Shown: one piece after another, positions 6,817 to 13,266 of the stretch
Layout of the letters: the number at the start of each line of letters is the position of its first letter
Position numbering within the stretch: the stretch's first letter is position 1
Assembly (NCBI RefSeq): GCF_000497445.1
Contig: NZ_CM002285.1
Location: 3,587,052-3,600,317 of the forward strand
DNA: 13,266 nt
From: Streptomyces roseochromogenus subsp. oscitans DS 12.976
Lineage (GTDB): Bacteria > Actinomycetota > Actinomycetes > Streptomycetales > Streptomycetaceae
Reading direction: 5' to 3'
Notes under the pieces: model-generated
What the model saw: the letters and a program-made list of their open reading frames with translations, nothing else
Told to the model about the DNA's origin: nothing
Databases searched by the model: none
Program-made: the position numbers and the translations under genes

Positions 6817-8640
6817 TCAGTGGGGCGGTGTGTCAGGGGGTTCCAGGGTTTCTGGTGGCGGGTCGGTGAGAGCGGCTGGAGGGGGCGGCGCCGGAGCGGT
6901 GGGGCTTGCCGGAGCTTCGGTCGGGGCGTGCGGGTCGGCAGGTTCTCGTAGAGCCGGCCGACGGGAGACGCGTGCCAGGTCGTCGGCCAGGTCCGAGGGG
7001 AACGGGTCGTCGGCCGGGAGGAAGTCGTACAGCTCCTCCTCGTCGCCACCGGTCGTCCCGGACGCCGTCTCCGGTCGCGCGGAATCCTTTCCCTTGCCCG
7101 AGGCCTTGCCCTTGCCGCCCTTGGCCGTCGCCTTGCCCTTGGCCGTCGCCTTGCCCTTACCCGACTCCTCAGCCTTGCCGCCCTTCGCCGACTCCTTGCC
7201 CTGAGCCGCTTCCTCGCCCTCGGCCTTGGCGGTCTCCGTGCCCGGACCCGCTTCCGTGGCCTTGGCCGCATCCTCCGCCTTCGGTTCCCCCTCTTCCATC
7301 TCTTCCGTTCGGTTCCGCGTCCGCAGTCCCCACACCCGCCACCCCCGCACCACGAGCGCCACCGGCATCGCGAACGCCGCCGTCCACACCCCCGCCGCTC
7401 CCCCGGCCTTCCACCACACCGGCCCGAAGCTGGCCAGCGCGGCGACACCCAGCGGCCCGCCCGCCAGGTCGGCGAGCAGGGCGAAGGCCGCCGCGCAGAC
7501 CGCCGCCGTCAGCAGCACCACCCCGGCGGTACGGAGAACCGACCAGCGCGCCGAGACCGGTGCGCCCGGCTCCGCCCAGTCCATGGCCCCCCGCGCCACG
7601 AACCACCCCGCCGTCACGCCAGCCGCCGCCGGCACCACGCCCGCCGCCCAGTTCAGCAGCGTCCCGGCACCCGGATCCGGCACCGCCGCCAGCAGCGGAA
7701 ACGGCGGCAGCAGCGGGGCCGGATCGGAGGCGAACGGGTGCACCAGATGCCCGGCACCGAGAAGGAACCCTGGGCCGAGCGCGTAGGAGGCGGCCCACAC
7801 CGCCGCGTTGGGGATCAGCGCCATACCAAGCATCAGCACCGCGAACCGCCCCGTCCACCCCTCCGTCAGCTGCAGGAAGGACACCCGCGCCAGCTCGCCG
7901 TGCCACACCAGCGACACCCCGAGCAGCAACGCACCGCCGCCGCAGAGCACCGCCATGGCCGCACCGGTGGCCCGTACGGCCGTACCCAGCCGGGCGCGCG
8001 CGTCCGCGCCGAACACCAGCCGCCGCACCGGCCCCGGCACCACCACCAGCACCCGGAGCACCGGCTCGCGCGGACTGCCGTAGGCCGACCACACCCCGGC
8101 CGCCGCCGCACCCGCCGCGACCAGCGGCAGGCATACCGTCACCCCGGCCCACGACGGCCGCAGTTCGCCGTCCGAGCAGTACAGCGCGATCGCGGCGCCG
8201 ACGCCGAGATAGCCGAGGACGACCCCGGTCCACACCGTGCTCGCCGGTACCGGCGGCGGGCCGTCGGCGTCGTCGGGCGGGTCCACCGCGTCCCTGGCCG
8301 CCCGGTACACCCGCCACACGGGCAGCGCCAGCAGCAGCAACGGCGTCACACCCACCGGCATGGGCGCCCCGGAGAGCGTGTCGGTGCGGACCAGTTCGAC
8401 TCCGTGCGCCAGCAGCCACAGCGCGGCGGCGACGTGCAGTGCGCCGCCCGGGCCGCTGTCAGGGTACGGCGAGCTGACCCACAGCACCATCAAGAGCGCG
8501 GCGAACGAGGCGACGCCGAGCCCGGCCGCGACGGCGCCGCCCAGGAAGCTCGCACCCAGTCCGGGCTCGCGGTCCCGCATCCGGGCCAGCAGGGGCGACA
8601 GCGATGTGCGGTGAACGGTCATCAGATTCACGCGCTCCAT
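6817..8640 (-). CDS. DUF6350 polytopic membrane protein (called PerM in some annotations)
   Basis: This is a 607-residue protein. The first ~440 residues hold about nine or ten hydrophobic helices, starting with [20 protein letters not shown], followed by the conserved [20 protein letters not shown] and [20 protein letters not shown] segments I associate with DUF6350. This actinobacterial family is often labelled a cell division protein, but I know no established mechanism. The C-terminal ~165 residues are soluble and low-complexity: an acidic/Ala part, then a lysine-rich block of [16 protein letters not shown] type, an acidic [16 protein letters not shown] patch and a Pro-rich end. ATG 8640 has its GGGAG almost touching the start codon. 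ATG 8622 ([12 protein letters not shown]) has GGAG 12 nt upstream and may be the real start. It is divergent from the sigma-like gene and converges on the repeat arrays. Confidence 0.88.
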   Translation of the reverse strand: MERVNLMTVHRTSLSPLLARMRDREPGLGASFLGGAVAAGLGVASFAALLMVLWVSSPYPDSGPGGALHVAAALWLLAHGVELVRTDTLSGAPMPVGVTPLLLLALPVWRVYRAARDAVDPPDDADGPPPVPASTVWTGVVLGYLGVGAAIALYCSDGELRPSWAGVTVCLPLVAAGAAAAGVWSAYGSPREPVLRVLVVVPGPVRRLVFGADARARLGTAVRATGAAMAVLCGGGALLLGVSLVWHGELARVSFLQLTEGWTGRFAVLMLGMALIPNAAVWAASYALGPGFLLGAGHLVHPFASDPAPLLPPFPLLAAVPDPGAGTLLNWAAGVVPAAAGVTAGWFVARGAMDWAEPGAPVSARWSVLRTAGVVLLTAAVCAAAFALLADLAGGPLGVAALASFGPVWWKAGGAAGVWTAAFAMPVALVVRGWRVWGLRTRNRTEEMEEGEPKAEDAAKATEAGPGTETAKAEGEEAAQGKESAKGGKAEESGKGKATAKGKATAKGGKGKASGKGKDSARPETASGTTGGDEEELYDFLPADDPFPSDLADDLARVSRRPALREPADPHAPTEAPASPTAPAPPPPAALTDPPPETLEPPDTPPH

Positions 8641-8715
8641 GCTCCCAACGACACGCGCTTTCCCGTCGTAACAGGCGAACCCCCGATGTGTCGCTCAATA
8701 TGTGTTTATCTGCTT

Positions 8716-8727
8716 TTTCGTACGAAA
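8716..8727. promoter_or_regulatory. 12-bp palindrome overlapping the sigma-like gene's ribosome site
   Basis: TTTCGTACGAAA is perfectly self-complementary and shares four bases with the ribosome site GAAAGGG (8724-8730), which lies 6 nt before GTG 8737. It sits in the AT-richest part of the 96-bp divergent gap (about 8690-8727), where promoters for both genes are expected. It could be an operator or could mask the ribosome site in mRNA. No -35/-10 pair was clear. Confidence 0.45.
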
Positions 8728-8736
8728 GGGTGCACA

Positions 8737-9576
8737 GTGACGAAGCTGACGCAGGATCAGCCCCTGACGGCGCCTCAGGCCTTCGACGCGCTGTACTCAT
8801 TCTGCGCCCCCGCCCTCGTACGCCAGACCTATCTGCTCACCGGGCGCCGGGAGCTGGCCCGCGAGGCCGTGGAGCGGGCCTTCCAGCTGGCCTGGCAGCG
8901 TTGGCCCGAGGTGGCACGGGACCGGGATCCGGGGAGCTGGGTGCGGGCGGTGGCGTACGACTGCGCGCTCTCGCCGTGGCACCGCTTCCGCCCCCGGTAC
9001 CGGCACACGGAGCCGCCGCCCGCCGACCCGGCCGACCGGGCGCTGCTGGACGCCCTGCTGCAACTGCCGCCGTCGTACCGGCGCACGCTCGTCCTGTACG
9101 ACGGTGTGGGCCTCGATCTGCCGGAGACGGCAGCGGAGACGGAGGCCAGCACGCCGGCCGCCGCGCGCCGGCTGACCCACGCCCGTGAGGCGGTGGCCGC
9201 ACGGCTGCCGGAACTGACCGACCCCGGCGAGCTGCACCGCCGGCTGCTCGGACTGGCCTCGACCGAGCGGCTGCGCGCGGCCGAGCCGGAGCCGGTGCGG
9301 TGCGAGGGCGAGCGGCGGAGCATGTTTTGGACCCGGGCGGCGATCGCGTTCACGGGGACGATCGTCGGTGCGACGACGCTCACGCTGTGGACGGCGCCGA
9401 CGCATTTCGAGGCACCGATCGCTCCGGCTCAGGCGGTAGAGGGGGTTCCGCCGGTCGGGATCATGGGGCCACTGCTCCCGATGGGGCCGCTGCCCCCGAA
9501 GGAACAGGCGCGGCGGGCGAAGGTGCGGAGCACTGCAGCGGGGAGACCGGATCGATTGGCACCGCTGGCTGGATGA
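8737..9576 (+). CDS. ECF sigma-like protein with C-terminal membrane anchor
   Basis: GTG 8737 follows GAAAGGG by 6 nt; the product is 279 residues. Residues 15-85 look like sigma-70 region 2 (FDALYSFCAPALVRQTYLL, AFQLAWQRWPE, WVRAVAYDCALSPWHRF). Residues 98-157 look like region 4 (ALLDALLQLPPSYRRTLVLY, then a weak helix-turn-helix DLPETAAETEASTPAAARRL). Residues 196-220 form one hydrophobic helix preceded by basic residues (RRSMFWTRAAIAFTGTIVGA), which predicts a cytoplasmic N-terminus and an external tail of about 59 residues (GVPPVGIMGPLLPMGPLPP). Ordinary ECF sigma factors are soluble and often controlled by a membrane anti-sigma; here both parts are in one chain and no separate anti-sigma is nearby. 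Region 4 is degenerate, so DNA binding or sigma activity is uncertain. The gene is divergent from DUF6350 and convergent with sucD. Confidence 0.8.
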   Translation: MTKLTQDQPLTAPQAFDALYSFCAPALVRQTYLLTGRRELAREAVERAFQLAWQRWPEVARDRDPGSWVRAVAYDCALSPWHRFRPRYRHTEPPPADPADRALLDALLQLPPSYRRTLVLYDGVGLDLPETAAETEASTPAAARRLTHAREAVAARLPELTDPGELHRRLLGLASTERLRAAEPEPVRCEGERRSMFWTRAAIAFTGTIVGATTLTLWTAPTHFEAPIAPAQAVEGVPPVGIMGPLLPMGPLPPKEQARRAKVRSTAAGRPDRLAPLAG

Positions 9577-9728
9577 GCGGCGATTCGTCTCCCTGCGGAT
9601 GCCGTCTGCCGGGCGGGGGGTGCGGGCGCGTGCGGGTGGGTGGGGGTGCGGGCGCGCTGTGGCTGGTCGCGCAGTTCGTCGCACCCCTCGGGGAACAGCA
9701 GTGCCGTCGACTGCATGAACGCCGGTAG
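9573..9728 (+). CDS. Possible 51-aa ORF overlapping the sigma-like stop (doubtful)
   Basis: ATG 9573 overlaps the preceding stop (ATGA), as in coupled genes, and the frame runs to TAG 9726-9728, inside the terminator's left arm. The peptide has a Gly/Cys/Arg-rich first half and a C-terminal stretch ALWLVAQFVAPLGEQQC. GC3 is only about 76% by hand count, below the neighbours, and the frame crosses a G-run. I recognise no family. It may be an artefact of GC-rich DNA; otherwise the 200-nt gap 9577-9776 holds only the G-rich tract and the terminator. Confidence 0.2.
   Translation: MSGDSSPCGCRLPGGGCGRVRVGGGAGALWLVAQFVAPLGEQQCRRLHERR
9611..9652 (+). other. G-rich tract with G-quadruplex potential
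   Basis: Seven runs of three or more G (9611-9613, 9615-9620, 9624-9626, 9634-9636, 9638-9640, 9642-9646, 9650-9652) are separated by 1-7 nt, meeting the usual G3+N1-7 rule more than once. It lies just after the sigma-like stop, on the same strand as that gene. Confidence 0.55.
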
Positions 9729-9760
9729 GCCCGCCCCAGCCAACGGGACGGGCCTACCGG
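9722..9760. terminator. 12-bp perfect hairpin between sigma-like gene and sucD
   Basis: CCGGTAGGCCCG (9722-9733) and CGGGCCTACCGG (9749-9760) are exact complements around a 15-nt loop. It ends 16 nt before the sucD stop, in a convergent gap, so it can act on both strands. Confidence 0.85.
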
Positions 9761-9776
9761 GAGTGGGCTGGGAAAC

Positions 9777-10661
9777 TCAGCCGCCCAGGATCTCGCGGGC
9801 GAGCTTCGCCGTCTCGGTCGGGGTCTTGCCGACCTTGACGCCCGCGGCCTCCAGGGCCTCCTTCTTGGCCTGTGCGGTGCCGGAGGAGCCGGAGACGATG
9901 GCGCCGGCGTGGCCCATGGTCTTGCCCTCGGGCGCGGTGAAGCCCGCGACGTAACCGACGACCGGCTTGGTCACGTTCTCCTTGATGAACGCGGCCGCAC
10001 GCTCCTCCGCGTCACCACCGATCTCACCGATCATCACGATGAGCTCGGTCTCCGGGTCGTCCTGGAACGCGGCCAGGGCGTCGATGTGGGTGGAGCCGAT
10101 GATCGGGTCGCCACCGATGCCGACGGCCGTCGAGAAGCCGATGTCACGGAGCTCGTACATCATCTGGTACGTCAGCGTGCCGGACTTCGAGACCAGGCCG
10201 ATGCGGCCCGGCTTGGTGATGTCGCCCGGGATGATGCCGACGTTCGACTGGCCCGGGGTGATGATGCCGGGGCAGTTCGGGCCGATGATGCGGGTCTTGT
10301 TGCCCTTCTTGCCGGCGTACGCCCAGAAGGAAGCCGTGTCGTGCACGGCGATGCCCTCGGTGATGACGACGGCCAGCGGGATCTCGGCGTCGATGGCCTC
10401 GACGACCGCGTCCTTGGTGAACTTCTCCGGCACGAAGATGACGGAGACGTTGGCGCCGGTGGCCTTGATGGCCTCCTCGACGGTGCCGAAGACCGGTACC
10501 TCGGTGCCGTCGAACTCCACGGTGGTGCCCGCCTTGCGCGGGTTCACGCCGCCCACGACGTTCGTGCCGTCGCCGAGCATGAGCTTGGTGTGCTTCATGC
10601 CGGTGGCACCCGTCATGCCCTGGACGATGACCTTGCTGTCCTTGTTGAGCCAGATAGCCAT
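9777..10661 (-). CDS. sucD: Succinyl-CoA synthetase alpha subunit
   Basis: This 294-residue ADP/GDP-forming subunit works with SucC in the TCA cycle: succinyl-CoA + phosphate + NDP give succinate + CoA + NTP. The CoA-binding Rossmann domain begins with [19 protein letters not shown] (11-29, TGATG loop). [20 protein letters not shown] (127-146) is the family signature. H251 in [13 protein letters not shown] is the phosphohistidine that carries the phosphoryl group between active sites. Length is typical and no residue is missing. ATG 10661 has GAGG about 10 nt upstream. It is the second gene of sucC-sucD, 27 nt after the sucC stop, and converges on the sigma-like gene across a strong hairpin. 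The enzyme is cytosolic. Confidence 0.98.
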   Translation of the reverse strand: MAIWLNKDSKVIVQGMTGATGMKHTKLMLGDGTNVVGGVNPRKAGTTVEFDGTEVPVFGTVEEAIKATGANVSVIFVPEKFTKDAVVEAIDAEIPLAVVITEGIAVHDTASFWAYAGKKGNKTRIIGPNCPGIITPGQSNVGIIPGDITKPGRIGLVSKSGTLTYQMMYELRDIGFSTAVGIGGDPIIGSTHIDALAAFQDDPETELIVMIGEIGGDAEERAAAFIKENVTKPVVGYVAGFTAPEGKTMGHAGAIVSGSSGTAQAKKEALEAAGVKVGKTPTETAKLAREILGG

Positions 10662-10688
10662 GGTGTGTTGTGTCCTCGTCCTGAGTGC

Positions 10689-11870
10689 TTACTTGGCGGC
10701 GTGGGCCAGCTCGGCGGCCTTGTCGGCCGCGCCGTCCATGGTGTCGACGCGCTGCACCAGCGGGTGGTTGGCGTCCGTGAGGATCTGTCGGCCCAGCTCG
10801 GCGTTGTTGCCGTCGAGGCGGACGACGAGCGGCTTGGAGACGTTCTCGCCGCGGTCTTCCAGGAGCTTCAGGGCCTGCACGATGCCGTTGGCGACCTCGT
10901 CGCAGGCGGTGATGCCACCGAAGACGTTCACGAAGACGGACTTGACGTCCGGGTCGCCCAGGATGATCTCCAGGCCGTTCGCCATGACCTGGGCGGAGGC
11001 GCCACCGCCGATGTCCAGGAAGTTGGCGGGCTTGACACCACCGTGGTTCTCACCGGCGTACGCGACGACGTCCAGGGTGCTCATGACGAGACCGGCGCCG
11101 TTGCCGATGATGCCGACCTCGCCGTCGAGCTTGACGTAGTTGAGGTTCTTCTCCTTGGCGGCGGCCTCGAGCGGGTTGGCCGCGGCCTTGTCGTGGAGCT
11201 CCTCGAAGTCGGGGTGACGGAACTCGGCGTTGTCGTCCAGCGACACCTTGCCGTCGAGGGCGATGACCTCGCCGGAGGCGACCTTCGCCAGCGGGTTGAC
11301 CTCGACCAGGAGGGCGTCCTCCTTGATGAAGGTGTCCCACAGCTTGACGAGGACGTTCGCGACCTTGTCCGCGACCTCGGCCGGGAACTTGGCGGCCGCG
11401 ACGATCTCGCGGGCCTTGGCCTCGTCCACACCGTCGATCGGGTCGATCAGGGTCTTGGCGACGGCCTCGGGGCGGGTGGCCGCCACCTCCTCGATCTCCA
11501 CGCCGCCCTCGACGGAGGCGATGGAGAGGAAGGTGCGGTTGGCACGGTCGAGGAGGAAGGAGACGTAGTACTCCTCGAGGATCTCCGGAGCGGTCTCGGC
11601 GATCATGACCTTGTGGACCGTGTGGCCCTTGATGTCCATGCCGAGGATGTCCGTCGCGCGGGCGACGGCCTCGTCCGCGGAGGCGGCCAGCTTGACGCCA
11701 CCGGCCTTGCCGCGACCACCGACCTTCACCTGCGCCTTGACGACGGACTTGCCGCCCAGCCGCTCGGTGATCTCGCGCGCCGCCTCAGGCGTGTCGATGA
11801 CTTCACCGGCCAGCACCGGTACATCGTGCTTGGCGAAGAGGTCCCTCGCCTGGTACTCGAACAGGTCCAC
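10689..11870 (-). CDS. sucC: Succinyl-CoA synthetase beta subunit
   Basis: This 393-residue nucleotide-binding partner of SucD carries an ATP-grasp fold in its N-terminal half: [20 protein letters not shown] (1-20), the Gly-rich lysine loop [16 protein letters not shown] (45-60), and VEVNPLA (189-195), part of the Mg-nucleotide site. The C-terminal ligase-CoA domain has [11 protein letters not shown] (253-263), FLDIGGGA (284-291) and VNVFGGI (314-320). Length is normal. The start is GTG 11870, with GGAAG 4 nt upstream, giving the canonical N-terminus. It is first in the operon. A 542-nt non-coding region precedes it and contains a Crp-type dyad about 181 nt upstream, which may tie expression to carbon or cAMP signalling; that link is inference. 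Confidence 0.98.
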   Translation of the reverse strand: MDLFEYQARDLFAKHDVPVLAGEVIDTPEAAREITERLGGKSVVKAQVKVGGRGKAGGVKLAASADEAVARATDILGMDIKGHTVHKVMIAETAPEILEEYYVSFLLDRANRTFLSIASVEGGVEIEEVAATRPEAVAKTLIDPIDGVDEAKAREIVAAAKFPAEVADKVANVLVKLWDTFIKEDALLVEVNPLAKVASGEVIALDGKVSLDDNAEFRHPDFEELHDKAAANPLEAAAKEKNLNYVKLDGEVGIIGNGAGLVMSTLDVVAYAGENHGGVKPANFLDIGGGASAQVMANGLEIILGDPDVKSVFVNVFGGITACDEVANGIVQALKLLEDRGENVSKPLVVRLDGNNAELGRQILTDANHPLVQRVDTMDGAADKAAELAHAAK

Positions 11871-11945
11871 GCGCTTCCGTCCCTATCAGTGATCTCGCGG
11901 TTCGTTGGATGCGTGGGCGTGCCGCGAAGGGCAACGTGACGTCCG

Positions 11946-11956
11946 CTTGTCACAAG
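11946..11956. promoter_or_regulatory. Small dyad CTTGTCACAAG upstream of sucC
   Basis: Perfect 5-bp arms surround a single central base, 76 nt upstream of the sucC GTG, within the expected promoter/leader. It may be part of an operator. The sequence is short enough to be chance. Confidence 0.25.
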
Positions 11957-12050
11957 GGAGGCGCACACGGTGTCCGAGCGCGCGGCATGTCCGTCTCGCA
12001 GGTTATCGCCGCTTGCGGGGGCTCCCTAAATCGAGGGTCACACACGAGCG

Positions 12051-12064
12051 GTGATACCTGTCAC
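12051..12064. promoter_or_regulatory. Crp-type dyad upstream of sucCD
   Basis: GTGATACCTGTCAC fits the Streptomyces Crp pattern GTG-N6-GNCAC as I recall it. Read on the minus strand with flanks it is TGTGA-N6-TCACC, one base from the E. coli CRP consensus. It lies about 181 nt upstream of the sucC start in non-coding DNA. The rest of 11871-12412 holds hairpins and a G-rich repeat and no gene I can support; the sucCD promoter itself was not located. Confidence 0.45.
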
Positions 12065-12148
12065 ATGATGCCGAATTTCCTGGCACGGCGTGCCGATGGA
12101 TCAGGGCGGAGCTGGTGCGGAAGAGGGGCAGATCGGGGCCGGATCGGA

Positions 12149-12201
12149 GCCGGATCAGGGGCAGACCGGGGCGGATCGGGGCCGGATCAGGGGCAGACCG
12201 G
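12149..12201. repeat. 32-bp-period G-rich direct repeat
   Basis: Positions 12149-12169 and 12181-12201 are identical over 21 bp (core GGATCAGGGGCAGACC). Degenerate GGATCGG/GCAGATCGG units extend the array left to about 12127. The tract is G-rich on the plus strand and lies between the hendecad-repeat gene's terminator and sucC. It is non-coding as far as I can tell. Confidence 0.7.
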
Positions 12202-12229
12202 CGGCTTCGGGGGCTTCGGGGTGATGTGT

Positions 12230-12267
12230 GAGGCCTCACCGGGCTGGGGTTGACCCGGTGAGGCCTC
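12230..12267. terminator. 14-bp perfect hairpin, probable terminator of the repeat-protein gene
   Basis: GAGGCCTCACCGGG (12230-12243) and CCCGGTGAGGCCTC (12254-12267) are exact complements around a 10-nt loop. Each arm also holds the palindrome GAGGCCTC, so cruciform or dimer forms are possible. It lies about 146 nt after the stop of the minus-strand gene at 12413. Confidence 0.7.
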
Positions 12268-12273
12268 GGGGAC

Positions 12274-12294
12274 GGCCCCGGTGGTTGCGGGGCC
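12274..12294. terminator. Second hairpin after the repeat-protein gene
   Basis: GGCCCCG (12274-12280) and CGGGGCC (12288-12294) pair around a 7-nt loop. Another possible 8-bp stem, CCGGACGG with CCGTCCGG (12351-12358, 12374-12381), lies closer to the stop. Together they make a row of hairpins downstream of the gene. Confidence 0.45.
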
Positions 12295-12412
12295 GGGGCG
12301 GTTGATCCCCACCCCAATGGGGACCACCCGCCCGGGCCGCGGGGCCCCGGCCGGACGGACCGACGGAATTCGGCCGTCCGGGTCCGGCACCCCACGGAGC
12401 GTTTCGGGGCTG

Positions 12413-13266
12413 TCAGCCCTGGTATCGGATGCCCGATGCAGCGCCCCGCACGCCGTACGGGTCCTGAAGGTGCGCCGTCGGTACGGCCGTACGGGTGACC
12501 CCTTCGGCTCCGGCGACGGCGTGCCCGGCGAGCGGACCGCCGGTGTCCCGGACCGTGCCCTGGAGGTCGTACGCGAAGGTCCCGGCCTGCTGAGCGAGCG
12601 GCGCGGCGGTGCCCGTGACACCCTCCGCGTAAGGCCCGGTCTCACCGGCGATGCCGTGGGCCAGGCCGGCCGTGCTCCCGCCGATCCCGTCGGCGACCGG
12701 CCGCACGGTCCCGGTGACCTGGCCGGCCACGGGCGTCACGGTGGACACGACGGTGCCGGCCGCCTGGTGCACGGCCCCGGTGGCGGTGCCGGTGAGGGGC
12801 GTGGTCGCACCCGTGACCCCGGCCGCGAAGGGCGGCAGCTGCGCGGTCATGCCCTCGGCGAAGTCCCCGGTCTGCCCGGTCAGGCCGTACGCGAGCGGCG
12901 GTACGGCACCGACGACACCGTCCGCGAAGGGCCGCACGTCAGCGGCCACGCCGTGACCGAGGGCGCCCGCGTCGACGACGGCCTGTCCGGCGACCGGCAC
13001 GACACCGTGCACGACACCGGCGGCCACCGGCGGCAGCACGGCCTCCGTGGCGTTCTGGGCAACCTGTCCGACCAGCCCGCCGGCGTACGACGTCGCGTCC
13101 GCGGCCACCGGCCGCACATCACCGACGGCACCCATGGCGACCCCGTGGACCCCGGAGACGGCACCCTCGGCGGTCCCGTACCCACCGGAGACGGCGCCCT
13201 CGGCGACTCCCAGCACCCCGGAGACGGCGCCCCCGGCGACTCCCCGCACGGCGAAGGCGGTGTCCT
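12413..13266 (-). CDS. Hendecad (11-residue) repeat protein, 5' end outside window
   Basis: The frame is open through the right edge (reading DTAFAVRGVAG), so GTG 13249 is probably internal. The visible 284 residues are almost entirely 11-residue repeats rich in Gly, Ala, Val and Thr. The consensus is roughly G-[VIA]-[TVA]-G-x-[TV]-x-P-[VLF]-A-x, for example GVVGAVPPLAY, GLTGQTGDFAE, GMTAQLPPFAA, GVTGATTPLTG. I count about 23 units. Phase is kept throughout except for five extra residues (QVAQN, near residues 61-65 counted from 13249). It ends in a non-repeat tail, DPYGVRGAASGIRYQG. There is no cysteine, no clear membrane helix and very few charges. GC3 is high, supporting real coding. Eleven-residue periodicity suggests a solenoid or amphipathic surface-seeking helix, as in LEA or synuclein repeats, but Gly and Pro argue against a plain helix. 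I do not recognise a named family; function and location are unknown. Confidence 0.75.
   Translation of the reverse strand, partial: DTAFAVRGVAGGAVSGVLGVAEGAVSGGYGTAEGAVSGVHGVAMGAVGDVRPVAADATSYAGGLVGQVAQNATEAVLPPVAAGVVHGVVPVAGQAVVDAGALGHGVAADVRPFADGVVGAVPPLAYGLTGQTGDFAEGMTAQLPPFAAGVTGATTPLTGTATGAVHQAAGTVVSTVTPVAGQVTGTVRPVADGIGGSTAGLAHGIAGETGPYAEGVTGTAAPLAQQAGTFAYDLQGTVRDTGGPLAGHAVAGAEGVTRTAVPTAHLQDPYGVRGAASGIRYQG

Noticed and set aside
5307..7448. 713-residue minus-strand open frame across the repeats and the opposite strand of two genes
   Set aside because: It spans a 23-bp (non-triplet) array, the 61-bp array and the antisense of a clear membrane-protein gene. Its repeats simply reflect the DNA repeats.
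6906..8477. 523-residue Pro/Arg-rich plus-strand frame opposite DUF6350
   Set aside because: The opposite strand encodes a coherent polytopic membrane protein; this frame is compositionally biased antisense.
9909..11939. 676-residue plus-strand open frame opposite sucD and sucC
   Set aside because: Mirror image of two highly conserved genes. Its composition (Asp/Leu/Val/Gly/Arg) is typical of antisense frames and shows no domain.
11909..12253. 114-residue plus-strand ORF upstream of sucC
   Set aside because: It crosses the G-rich direct repeat and the Crp-type dyad, has no ribosome site and no recognisable motif, and A/T third positions are frequent in its first half.

Overview
The window looks like chromosomal DNA from a Streptomyces or close relative. 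It is very GC-rich, third codon positions are almost always G or C, GTG starts are common, and it carries families almost confined to streptomycetes: a DUF5753/DUF397 regulator, a DUF6350 membrane protein and an I36-like secreted protein. The sucC-sucD ... purN-purH arrangement with a sigma-like gene and a DUF6350 gene in between matches the conserved Streptomyces order as I remember it. No database was consulted.

Positions 1-1180 hold the 3' part of a lysozyme/transglycosylase-like membrane or surface protein, apparently without its catalytic Glu, and a small secreted four-cysteine protein. Positions 1187-2768 are an accessory island. It has an XRE/DUF5753 regulator fused in frame to its usual partner DUF397, and, divergent from it, a conserved 61-residue protein overlapping an anti-sigma-type ATPase gene. 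That last gene has a TTA codon and seems frameshifted. A 17-bp perfect hairpin separates the island from purH.

Positions 2818-5033 are the purN-purH operon (minus strand, 4-nt start/stop overlap), which supplies two late steps of IMP synthesis. Positions 5328-6221 encode a Gly/Gln-rich membrane protein. The gap 6222-6816 carries two unrelated tandem repeat arrays, one with an exact 23-bp period (8 copies) and one of about 61 bp (4.7 copies). Positions 6817-8640 encode the DUF6350 membrane protein with a lysine-rich tail. Divergent from it is an ECF-sigma-like protein with a C-terminal membrane anchor (8737-9576).

Positions 9777-11870 are sucC-sucD (succinyl-CoA synthetase, minus strand). Upstream lie a Crp-type dyad, a 32-bp-period G-rich repeat and a strong hairpin. 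The window ends in the 3' part of a protein made almost wholly of 11-residue Gly/Ala/Val-rich repeats.

Most of the window is conserved housekeeping. The most unusual items are the regulator-DUF397 fusion, the membrane-anchored sigma-like protein, the hendecad-repeat protein and the intergenic arrays. I found no CRISPR array, transposase, tRNA, rRNA or convincing new multi-gene system.
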